From Cranoglanis bouderius (taxonomy: Eukaryota; Chordata; Actinopteri; Siluriformes; Cranoglanididae), in the NCBI GenBank assembly GCA_023630585.1, contig CM042552.1:4769501-4833500 (forward strand): a stretch of 64,000 nt of DNA, written 5' to 3'. A program made the position numbers and the translations under genes. This document shows positions 38,704 to 49,609 of this stretch, piece by piece. The notes below the pieces were generated by a model that was not told the DNA's origin, searched no databases, and saw nothing but the letters and a program-made list of their open reading frames with translations. How positions within the stretch are numbered: the stretch's first letter is position 1; each line of letters begins with the position of its first letter.

Positions 38704-38995
38704 GTCTATATTTTGTCCTCGTCTGCAAGTTACTCTCATATTCATATTGTCATAAATATGTCATGATCAATACAGTAGGACCACGCTCATTTAACTTTTC
38801 ATTGACGACAGAAATGGCCTTTGATCTGTTTGAGACGTCGTCCCATACTTCCCCGCCGCTTGACCCTCCTCTCCACCTTCTTGGGCGACATGATTGGTGG
38901 CTCTGCTCACCTTCTCTAAGGGTTATGGCTGCACCTCCACTTTTTAATCAGCTCTAATGGATCTGCTGGCTGGGACTCAAGTCGGTAAAAAGCAG

Positions 38996-38996
<1 letters not shown>

Positions 38997-39060
<64 letters not shown>
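38997..39060. repeat. (CA)n microsatellite
   Basis: About 29 CA units, one of the longest in the window. Confidence 0.95.
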
Positions 39061-39539
39061 AAGAGACTCCACCCAATATAGATGTGACCCTCAAAAAGCC
39101 TGATGTGCTACTGTTACTGATAGAGCCTGAACAGTTTGTACAATTGCGTTGGTATAATGAACAGGGCTCATTTTAGAACCAGATGCTGTTCATAAATATA
39201 TAAGAAATGTAAAAGCGACCTCTACAACAAAATTGGATATTTCTTAAATCTCTATAGCACACATTATGATAGTCATGAGGAAAAAATGTTGTGTTGCACT
39301 GTATCACTTAAAAACAAGTCATTGCCAGTAGCAGGACTCTACAACTAATGGAAATAGGCATACTGAACTTAGTATGGAAGTTAGTATGGAAGTTGGGAAA
39401 ATCGTAAAATTTTGTAATTGAATAACTGAGCTATCTAACTAGGCTTTGTTTCCTGAGCTATAATATTCTAAGCACTAATGATTGAGGGGAAAATATTCAT
39501 TAAAAATCAACACATCATACTTTTTAAAAATCTGTTTAT

Positions 39540-39910
39540 AGTTACATTGAATGTTGTGGATCGGCCTCAAATCAAGTTAGTTCTTATAACAGCTATAAAT
39601 AATAAATAAATAAATAAATAAAAAGTCATGCCCTCACAAACCTCCCATTTTTCTCTCTCTTGAAGTTAACAAAAAAAATCACACACAGCTTGACTCTAAT
39701 TGTTTGAAGACTGAAGCGCTGACACTGGAGACTCCTTCCATAAAATGTTAAATAAACATCTCACAGAAAACCTCACCATATCAGTGGTGTCACATGCATC
39801 TTTTGGAGCGTCCACCATACAGGTTCCTGTATATTAGAATGAGTGCATAAACCCGTGATATAGACCCGTGATATAAAAACTGACCAATCAGAGTCGAGAA
39901 AGGTAAAAAG
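39540..39910. mobile_element. family C fragment
   Basis: GCGCTGACACTGGAGACTCC, GTTAAATAAACATCTCACAG, GCGTCCACCATACAGG and GACCAATCAGAGTCGAGAA match the body of the palindromic family. Confidence 0.6.
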
Positions 39911-40189
39911 TTCAAGTAAATCCCAACAGTAAAATGTGATATAGACACAAGTCTTTCTGCATCATTTATTTACTGAGATGTTGTTTCTTTGCACCAAGGT
40001 TTGAGGTCACATGATTACACGGTTTGTACACAGGACGTCAGTTATAGTTTGCTTGAGTGATGATCACGCCACTGCAGTTCTCTTAAGTCTTTGATTGGCA
40101 TCCAGCGGTGAATAAGTGGACAGTGATTTTTCCCCCTGCAGCGTTTTGTGCTCTTAATACATGGTGGGGCAGGAATGGAGTCCTAGAGT

Positions 40190-40190
<1 letters not shown>

Positions 40191-40244
<54 letters not shown>
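40191..40244. repeat. (TG)n microsatellite
   Basis: About 26 TG units. Confidence 0.95.
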
Positions 40245-40247
<3 letters not shown>

Positions 40248-41343
40248 AAAGGAAGAATAACTGAGGGAGTGAAATGGTGAGAGAGAAAGGAAAAAGTGAG
40301 ATAGTGGTCGCAGAAACCTTTTGTCTGATAATAAAACAGTTCAGATTTATGTCCATTCAGCAAGACGTGAGAGAAAGCAGACACTACGTCAAAGCAAAAG
40401 AGCCAAAAATAAAGCAACACATAATATAAAAATGCTTCGTTTATTGAGAATCAAGTAACAGACATCCAAAGAAGAAAAATCACACATTGTGCTTATTTCA
40501 GATTCTCCAAAATGCTCTTATTTTAAAACAATTAAAATCAGTTTAAAAACAGTGGTTTGTGAACTTCAGTCTTTTTCTCTTATTTCTGTAAAACCTGCAA
40601 AACTCATTACTTCTCTAATTTGTAATATAAAAATGGGATGCTTTAGGGTAAAATATAAATGCTATTAAAAAAAAAGGGAGATGTGGTAATGCTTCAAATC
40701 TAAATATATTTCAAATCTAAATATATTTCAATATTGTAAAATTATCCTTAACATTTAATTTGGCAACATGTTGAATTATAGTCTGTTGGATAACAGAGTA
40801 AAATATGTTATGTCACGTTATGTAAAATATCTACTATATAACACATCTACCTAACATGTTATAAGACAGTGATTATTATAATAAAAGCACCATTAGTTAA
40901 TTACACGCTTAGCAGACAGCCATCTTGATTTTTGACACTAATCACAGATAACCAGAAGCAAGTCATGTGACACACATTCTCAACAGAGACCAAACTGATG
41001 AGGTGAAGTTTTTACTCGTGCTCCGTTCAGGCTGTCAAACGTGTATCATTGCCTGTTTAAGGTCCAACTAGATACCAGCTGAAGTCAGAGTGGCCATTAC
41101 CTCGGCCCGTGTGTTAAACATTTTGTTTCTTGTTCATAGTGTCTGATTATATACAATTCGTAAACGTCAGTGTGTTTCATTCCTGCACTGTGCTGTTGAG
41201 ATGCTCTGTTACATGTCCAGCACACTGCACTTTTGCTTAAGGGGATCAGATAAAGGCTCGGTCCTCTCATCTGGAACCAACACAACACTTTATTGAGATA
41301 AATGGGTAGAGGAGAGCACAAATGTGTGTGTGTGTCTGTATGT

Positions 41344-41345
<2 letters not shown>

Positions 41346-41400
<55 letters not shown>

Positions 41401-41491
41401 TTTTTTGCTGTGCACATCCCCATATCACTCTTTATATCTCTCCTCCCCCTCTTTCTTTGATTCATCCTGCTCTCTCTCCCATTTCCACCCA

Positions 41492-41523
<32 letters not shown>
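41346..41523. repeat. (GA)n and (TC)n inverted microsatellite pair
   Basis: About 26 GA units (41346-41398) and ~17 TC units (41489-41523) separated by ~90 bp; they are mutually complementary. Confidence 0.95.
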
Positions 41524-41526
<3 letters not shown>

Positions 41527-41939
41527 CATTTTTCAATTAGACGTCTTGCAATTACATTATAGGGGACATCACTTAAGGAACACAGAAATAGTACAGAGCT
41601 GCCCAGTTGACTAAAAATGAAAGATAGAGAGACAGGCAGAGAGAGATACGGAGAGAGAACTGGAGAGAGCTGGAGGTAGGCAGGTAGTGAGATAATGGGG
41701 TGGTGAGGTAATACGGTTTTACACAAGACAGCGAGACAGAGAGACAGCCAGATACAAATCTGTGGTTTCTGTTTTGTCTTTTTGCTACGTTGTACACTGA
41801 TACTGTCTGTACAACATTTTCAGTGTTTCATTCATTAAAGGGTGACATGTCGTACATTTTATCCATTTATAGTTACATTTACCGACGTGGAGGCAAAAAC
41901 AGACAAAAACAGGGCAAGAAACCTCAAAGACCTCCATCC

Positions 41940-42075
41940 AGAAGACTTTCCATGGTGGGAAACCTAAGGTTACCGCTTTACCTCCAACTGTTACAAAGTG
42001 CTGACACTGGAGACTCCTTCCATCAATGTTAAATAAACATCTCCTTACAGAAAACTCCACCATATCAAAAAAACA
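41940..42075. mobile_element. family C body fragment
   Basis: TGTTACAAAGTGCTGACACT, GGAGACTCCTTCCATC and AAACATCTCCTTACAGAAAA, without the terminal palindromes. Confidence 0.55.
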
Positions 42076-42079
42076 CAGC

Positions 42080-45000
42080 CAGAACTTTCAGACCTAAGGG
42101 GACTTTATACTTTATAAAGACTTTATACCGCTCTTCAGATGGAGCCCCGTGTGTGTGTGTGTGTGTGTGTGTGTTTTGTCTCCTGTGAATTCGAGTGTAT
42201 TCAGGCTTGTGTGGGCTTTACTGAAAGCTCAGACCTCTTCTATATCACTGCTTTTGTTACGTAACTGAAGCTGAGGCTCATCCCGTGGGGCTCTCACATG
42301 CTGCTCCAGTTGAAGATGAGGAGACAAAAGAACGAGACCCCGTTTTACCGTCGGGTTGCTTTATTTCTATGGTAACTGGTTTATGAGACATGCAACAGCG
42401 AGACATTAGCTGTAAGAGAGTTGGAGAGTAATTGAGACACCGATAGATGGTTTACTGAAAAGTCCCCAGAGGCAAATGGAGTTGAATGTCTTTCTTCATC
42501 CCCAGAGTGCCATGGACTCCCAGTCACGCCCAGCGATATCGACCACTTAAACAGCTCAGGACTAAAACCTGAAGTGATCTCAGTCATTCAATCATCATAA
42601 TGAGTGCTTTAAAATTATTACAGCCACAGACGCTGGACAGGAAGATAAAATCGATGAGACTTAATGTGCATAACCACAGAGTCAGAAGTCTGATTTTAGG
42701 AATGAGGTTGAAATCGAAAACTCCACCTTTTTTTGAACTTTAACTGATATGTACTGACACATGGAAAAGGTACGACAATGGCGCATTCATGTGCCAATCT
42801 GGATCCGTATTGTGACCAGCCAGGCAAAAATGGCCCCTTTACCTGAGTGACTCCTCTTTTGATTTGGCTGTCATTGATCAGAGCCCTGGCCTCATGACAG
42901 CTCCGGTTTGATGTTGATGCGATCTCTGGGCGAGACCCTCCTGTTTCCCGACGTCAGGAAAAAAAAACAAAACAGACAAACAAACAAAGAAGGGAAAAAA
43001 AACCGTCTCTGGGTCGTATAATGGCAGCAATGACATGACTATGCTGTCAGGGGAGAAAAAGAAAAATAGAGAGGGAGAGAAAGAAGTGTGACAGACTCTT
43101 GAGATGCTAAAAGGGCAGAAAAGTTGATTATGAAGATGAAGAAGCTTGTTGCTCGGACGATATGCGATTCTGTGCGGGGCTTAGAGCCCAAAGAGACGTG
43201 TATATACGGTATTACTGTACACGTGCTTCTGGAGAATGTAGCTGAGGCTTAAAGCTGGTTGTCGACCGTGTGATTCCCGGCAGTCTTTTAAGATTATTGA
43301 TTGTCACGCAGTAGGAGTTCAATTCTATACCAGACTGTGTGATGATGTGCATCACATCATACGATGATATTAAGATTCTATAAAGATAGACCTGCGATTA
43401 AAGATCATTACTACATTCTGCTTACATCATTAATCAGCATGATCCAGGCAGAGAACACGGTCACGTAAACAAACGTTCTTCAAAGTGAGCTTGACGTAAG
43501 TTTTTTTTTTTTTTTCTTTCTGTCCATTAGCATGTTTCGTTTACGTTTCGCCATTTCCGTACCTGCCCTGAGAGTCTGGCTTCGTCCTGCACCGTCCTCT
43601 TATTGGTGGAAATTAGATGAGCATTGTAGCAGCATTGTACTGAGCACTTCTTAGTAGTACATTTTACAATGTAACAACATAAAAGTACTGAAAATGAAAC
43701 AAATAATAGCAGTGACAGAAAGAAAATAAATAAATAAATAAATAAATAATAAGAATGGTCAAAAATAGAATAAAAGTACAATAATTCAACTAATGTAAAA
43801 GTAATGAAAGAAAATGGATCTAATTAATGTGAATCAAACGTCATGTTAATTTAGGCTTATCGTTATTGTAATAGTTTTATTACAAGAAGCCTTTATAGAT
43901 CAATTTTAATGAATGAATGAATGAAATAAAGAACTAATGTTACCTGTACATGTAGTAACTTAAAAATTACATCTGTAACATTCATTTGATATAAAACTGA
44001 CAAGGTGCACAGAATATATACGGTATGTTAAATCCGACCTTTTCAGTATGATGATAAAGCAGTGGGTCGGAGAAGTTTATTTTATACCTGTCATTTAGTG
44101 ACATCGGTTTCGGTTATAACCGAAACATTTACATTCGGGGCTCAGTATTTAAACAAATGACAACCCACAATCCACTTTTTTAAAATCACATAATAACATG
44201 GATTAATTTCCTCACACTTGCATTCCGGAGTAAATCAATTTTGTTCATGCGAAGGACAATAGAGCAAATACGTACCATCGTATTCATTTATTCTAGCAAT
44301 TAGCGCTTTAATTTTCCTCATCCAGGTATAGATTTAAACACTGAGTATGATATCAACATCATTTCCTGGTTCTAAAATTGCAGTTAGGTTAAAGCTAACA
44401 TTATTTATACTTGCGGTATTGGTTGAATTTTGAAGTAACCGCTTTCATTTCAAAAGACCAGTCAATTATACTTTCAAAAATAACTTTAAAAACGTCAATG
44501 CTAGTCGATAGTCATCTCCAGCACCATCATGTGATTTAAAAAAAAAAAAAAAAAAAGCAGTACACTCAGGGAGTGCTTGGATACACATCACAGACCCCTG
44601 TTTTTGCGAACCATGGACCTACTGTATGAGATCCAGCTACAGAATCACTGTTCATACTCCTTTTCATTATTTAAATACTTGGCTGCTAAATCAGAGGCTA
44701 ACTTTATGTTTTATGCTAATATATTTCAGGGATTTTGGATCTATTTGATCATTTTCGTGGTTGTTTTCCAAGACTCTAAAACTAGTTTATAACAATACAG
44801 GATTTTCTCACGGCTCATGGAAAACCTGTTAGTTACTGCTAACCTCTGGAAAGCATCAGTCTCTTCAGGACTGTCCTGTCCTGCTATTACCAGAGACAGC
44901 GCCGATCTGATAGCCATGATTGGTGTTGGGCCAGATGAGAGCACAAAAAGAAAAAAAGAAAAAGCTGGAAAGGATATCGAAGAAAACAAAAACAGAACGA

Positions 45001-45875
45001 ATTTGATCTGATCCTGTCGTTCAACAAATGGAAAATGTGTTTTTTTTGTTTTTTTTTTTTAAACTGTAAATGTTTACATATAAACAGACTTGAGAGCGCT
45101 GTATATTTTAGGTGCTTTAGTTAAAAAAAAATCATACTAACGTAGTCGTCAAATATCAGATCGGTTTAGAAATCAGCTGATAACAGTGGTATTGTGCCAT
45201 CTCTAGCTATTACAGCATCATACTGGCTAGCTAGTTCCAAGTGAGGCAAGCTTCATCAAATGTTTTGGTTTGTGGACTAAAAGAAGCTCATCCGCAGCTT
45301 GATATTTGCTCATACATGGCTTTCCTTATCGCTTTGATCACATTAAACCTCACGTCTTCTAGTAAGACTACGTTTCCCATCATACTCAATTAGCCAGCTA
45401 GGCTTAATGAGGGCCAATCTGATTATACGTCCTCCTCTGATAAGACTGATGACTCCTTTACAGATGCTGAGACAGTGGAAGGAGCTGGTGCCACAGATGG
45501 CCTTCTGACAGGGCTTCTGCTTTCTTAACAGCACACAGGGGAGCACACAGTCCTACAGTCAAAGTGAACGATATTAATAAAATGTGATTTGCTTTATGGG
45601 ACCACTTTGAAAGGAATGTGCCTTGGGCAAAGACTGTTACATTCGCTTTCATCAGTTTTCCAGGTTAACAAAAATGGCACAGAACACAGAGCTACCAGCG
45701 TATTAGGTACTCGATGGGCATATCTAATAAACTGGCAACTCACAAGAGTGTAATATGAGAAACCATATTCAGAGAACATTAACTCAGTAAAATCCCAGGA
45801 TCAACTGAAGCATTCCTCACTCTTACAGTTGTTTTACTCAAGTTACTAAACGCTGATGCTTTAATGGAGAATGAC
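42080..45875. other. intergenic, no gene seen
   Basis: A TG tract at 42149-42173, an AAAT-type run at 43727-43748 and unique AT-rich sequence. No coding exon recognised. Confidence 0.6.
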
Positions 45876-45879
45876 TGAA

Positions 45880-46830
45880 TAGAAAGGTGGGATATGTAGG
45901 AATAAAACACATCCGGGCATCCTGTTATAGAAAAACAATGAACACGTGAAGGTGCTGTTACCACAAGTTAATTATTTTCCAATAACAGTATGTGCTGAAG
46001 TGTTTTATTCCTCTTATACCGTATGGGATTAGATTAGTGCCAAAAGTATTGAACGTAAGTTTTCAAGAAACGAACAAAAATATACAATGAGAAAGAAAAA
46101 AAAAAACACTCTGAAACTGAAAACAGTGACTCAGCGGCAAAAATCTAACAGTGTCTTCAAATAAACAGCATTCTTTGTTAACAGTTTTCTAAGCTTCCTT
46201 TTCACTAATCACGGTTTATGAATGCGCTGCCAGAGTTTTCATTTACGCTTTCAAACGTTTCGTTTACTCTCCGCAAGTTTACATTCGCCATTCTGGCACA
46301 AACCTTTTCTGGCACAAACAAGTTTCAGAGTGTTTTTTTTCCTTTCTCATTGTATATTTTTGTTCGTTTCTTGAAAAGTTATGTTCAATACTTTTGGCAC
46401 AAATCTAATCCCATAATACCACAGCAATCTGCCAACAATGATTTAATCATTTAATCGTGTAGACATCCACAAAACAGTTAGTTCCTGTTATCACTTAGAT
46501 TACAGCATCTATAAACAGTCATTCCTTCACCAGCCTCTTTTATTTGTTTTTCTTGAAGTTACTAAGAAGAAGAAATGCAGCCAGTCATGTTACTTAGAAA
46601 TAGCAAAAAAAAAATATATATATATAAAACTTCACCATATTAATAATTATGCATATTTTAAAACAAATTGTTTATGCGGAGGATCCGCCGTGGAAGTCTT
46701 CAGTTGTTACTATAAAAATATTAACGTATTAGAACGATCGCATTAATGTAAACCCGTGATCTGTATTACAGAGAGGAATACTATCAGACATTGTGACCAA
46801 TCAAAATCAAGAATTTAACAGCATTGTGGT
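45880..46830. mobile_element. family C element split by another MITE
   Basis: CTGTTATAGAAAAACAATGA and TTATTTTCCAATAACAG lie left of 46020, while CACAAAACAGTTAGTTCCTG and GTGACCAATCAAAATCAAG lie right of 46415. Between them sits the long-inverted-repeat element. Confidence 0.6.
46023..46414. mobile_element. foldback MITE with ~95-bp inverted repeats
   Basis: Left arm 46023-46118 (ATGGGATTAGATTAGTGCC onward to CACTCTGAAACT) is nearly the exact reverse complement of right arm 46321-46414. Only a few substitutions and an A-run length change separate them. The ~200-bp interior has no convincing ORF. Confidence 0.85.
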
Positions 46831-46834
46831 ATAA

Positions 46835-48570
46835 ATGAGTTGCACGTATATATCTATTCGCAATGATTTGAAAATGTAGCTGAAGTTTCTACACTGACAG
46901 TGTTTATGTTTAATATACAGGATCTATTCAGAATCAGTAAGAGGACAGAAGCTGGAGCCAGTCGCTGTCGCACTCAGAGACTCTGAGCTCATTAACCCCA
47001 TTGTTGTAGAAGAGGTGATTGATTAGACTATAAAACAGGACACACGTCCTCTCTCCATCTCCAAGCTGATTGAATCAGAGCTCCCCATATTTCAAAGTTT
47101 AGGAGACGTGACACAAATCAGCTAGCCGGTACACATATGGTAGAATATACAAGCAACTAAAACGGTCTCGGTTTAAACCCTCAAGATTATTTACACATCT
47201 GGTTGATTTGTGTAGAATCTGCAACCCTATTCGATTCTACGGTAGGTCCTGTGCGTGCGTGATAACTGAACCATTCCCAATGCTATTTCGGATGGTCACG
47301 AATATCCCCCTTAGACTGGAGAATCGATTTTATTTATTTATTTTCATTCTGTGGATATTAATCAGGCCAAATGCACTTTGCTGTTGTTAGTGAATGGAAT
47401 CTCTGGCAGCTACGGCGACTTAATTGGATTAAACTTTTGGACCAAGGACATGACGGAGGACGAACAAGGGATGCAAGAGGGTGGAGTCCACCCTCCATCC
47501 ACGTCACCATCTTCATTATCATCATCATCATCATCATCCCCAACCCCCAACCTTCACCACCCTCAAGAAACTGTCGCAGTGGAAGGAAAAATGAGCCCAT
47601 CCCAATCAACCCCCCTTTCTTCTCCACCACCCACTCCTTCATACACTCCACCTTTGCCAATATAACCAGAGCACTTAGTGGAATGTAAGTAACGTAGGAG
47701 CTATTTTTAGATCCCTTTATTTGACTTTGAGAGAGTCACGTTTTTTTGGACACGCTCGCTTTCGGAGCGCCAAGTCTGGAACCTACACGTAGCAGCAAGA
47801 CACGATCATTAAACTTTGTAATAACAGAATTTATTTATGATTTCTTCTACATTTAGTGTCTTTTTTTTTTTTTAGGCCAGAATAAATAAATAAATAAATA
47901 TATATAGATAGATTTATTGGCCTAAAACCCTTTTTTCTCACCAAACTGAGTAACTCTACCAACACAGTAAAATAAAATTATGAATTTGTACATCTTTAAA
48001 ATATATTAATATATACAGTATATATGTACACATCACACACACACAAATCTGTTTGCAAAAAGACAACAAATGAACATTGACTCAGCCTCAGACTAGACAC
48101 TGCAGTTATGAGTTTGCAGATAAAATATCACAGCACATGTCCTTTACGAGTCTTCTGCAGCAGCGACTTCCTTTCCTAGCAAAGTGGCTGCTGAACCGTT
48201 TGCATAATATCAAGCTGAATTTGAAATGGCACCCGCATTGATATATAGCGCACTACATAGGGGAGCATTTTAAATTTCTATTTGAACAATGCAGCTAGTT
48301 AAGGCGATTGTAACATCAAGTTCCCCATCCAGTTCTCAAATTTACACAAATATATGAATATACTGGATGTGTAATTATCTCATAGTTATGCCATATATTG
48401 TATATCATCAATGATATTGAAACAGTTTTCTAGATTAATGGAACAGCTAATACTATTTTTTAAATATATATTAATTACAAGATGATAAGATGGAACTATG
48501 CTATACTGTATAACATGGGACTTTGATTGTGGGTAGATAGTCCTTAAACCTGTATGCTAATGCACAGTGT
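46835..48570. other. intergenic downstream of slc5a7
   Basis: Holds the Ser/Pro-rich ORF and short TA and AAAT repeats (47882-47910). No assigned gene. Confidence 0.6.
47351..47665 (+). other. unassigned ORF with Ser/Pro-rich translation
   Basis: A 104-codon ORF whose Ser run is an ATC-type triplet repeat (47516-47540). It is followed by Pro/Ser-rich sequence (LSSPPPTPSYTPPLPI) and then TAA. A GTAAGT donor lies just downstream at ~47686 but in another frame. I do not recognise the protein. It could be an exon or chance sequence; I lean to chance. Confidence 0.2.
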
Positions 48571-48572
48571 AT

Positions 48573-48578
48573 TTTATT
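48573..48578 (-). terminator. candidate slc5a7 polyadenylation signal
   Basis: AATAAA on the minus strand 375 bp after the stop, and the first canonical hexamer I see downstream. Actual use is unproven. Confidence 0.4.
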
Positions 48579-48952
48579 TAAGACCTGACCTAGGATACGG
48601 TTCAGAGAAATAAATATTGCCTCAATGGGAATGGTGTAGTCACAGTATCTAGGGTTCTCCCTCAGAGCAGAAGAGCAAAATGAGTTCAGGGTTTATACAT
48701 ACCATACTGAAGAGTACTGAACCTTCAGCAAACCTGCTTCCCACTGGAATGATGTATGAATGATGCAATATATCACATTTCCCCCCACATTTGCTCCTGT
48801 TTTGCCATTCTGGCTTATCCTGCTGCAGCAATGGAAAATCCGATACATACGGTTAAAGTAAACTGTCCATTTTCATCCATCAAGGATGTTCATCTCACGA
48901 GGCACTGTCCTTCCTATCATGGCCATAGTCCTAATTGAAAAGGTAGTGGTCT

Positions 48953-49609
48953 TTACTCATTTTCATGAATAGGAGACTCTGGGCTAGAGTCCTCCTCCTC
49001 TTCAGTGAGGGTTTCCTTCCTGCTGAAGGTGCTGGCCAAGGTGACGCTGAGACGTGGCCGCACCGGCGCCATCTCATTCAGCCCGATAACATTCCTGTTC
49101 ACCAGCGTGGTCCTGTCCATGATCTCAGCGCTGTGCTTGGCCACTACCGCGTCCAGGAAGTCATACTTGGCTGACAGTGTGCCACTCTCAAACAAGTACT
49201 TAAACAGGTAGGAGACGGCCATGTTGCCCAGGAAGGAGGCCAGCATGGAGACCGTCTTGTAGGGAAACCTCTGCATTACCAGATGTTCCACATCTCCCGT
49301 TCTGTGGTGCACCTTTTCCATGATGTACCAGCCTGGGTAGTAGATAAAAGGGGGCAGTTTGAGGTAAGGCTCACCGCCGCCGATGCGCAGGAGCAGGCCG
49401 AAGACATAGCCTGCCACCGAGCCATAGGTGTTGGTGCCTCTCACAAACAGAACACTAAGGAGCTGTGGGAAGATGATCACGTAGACCAGGTCTGAGCTTA
49501 GGTACCAGAGACCGTACACTGTACCCGTCAGGAGAGCCATGGCCGTTGCCAAAGCGCCAAAAACAAAGATGGTGATCCGCATGACCCAGACTATCTCTCT
49601 GTCTGATGC
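48953..49609 (-). CDS. slc5a7: slc5a7 coding exon 8 (C-terminal membrane segments and cytosolic tail)
   Basis: 657 nt including TAA, after acceptor GCTCTAG. It starts ASDREIVWVMRI and encodes the last membrane segments and a cytosolic tail. In the tail, DRTTLV (residues 538-543) aligns with the mammalian DKTILV dileucine-like endocytosis motif. The tail ends in an acidic TEEEEDSSPESP stretch. Confidence 0.96.
   Translation of the reverse strand, partial: ASDREIVWVMRITIFVFGALATAMALLTGTVYGLWYLSSDLVYVIIFPQLLSVLFVRGTNTYGSVAGYVFGLLLRIGGGEPYLKLPPFIYYPGWYIMEKVHHRTGDVEHLVMQRFPYKTVSMLASFLGNMAVSYLFKYLFESGTLSAKYDFLDAVVAKHSAEIMDRTTLVNRNVIGLNEMAPVRPRLSVTLASTFSRKETLTEEEEDSSPESPIHENE

Larger units (their letters stand above)
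38240..41940. other. intergenic, no gene seen
   Basis: Dominated by microsatellites and a family C fragment. The 209-codon minus ORF at 41097-41726 spans (GA)n/(TC)n repeats (poly Ser-Leu and Arg-Glu) and is not a gene. Confidence 0.7.

Noticed and set aside
41097..41726. 209-codon minus ORF
   Set aside because: Mostly translation of (GA)n/(TC)n microsatellites.
44741..45011. ORFs with Lys/Glu-rich ends on both strands
   Set aside because: No known domain and no clear splice sites.
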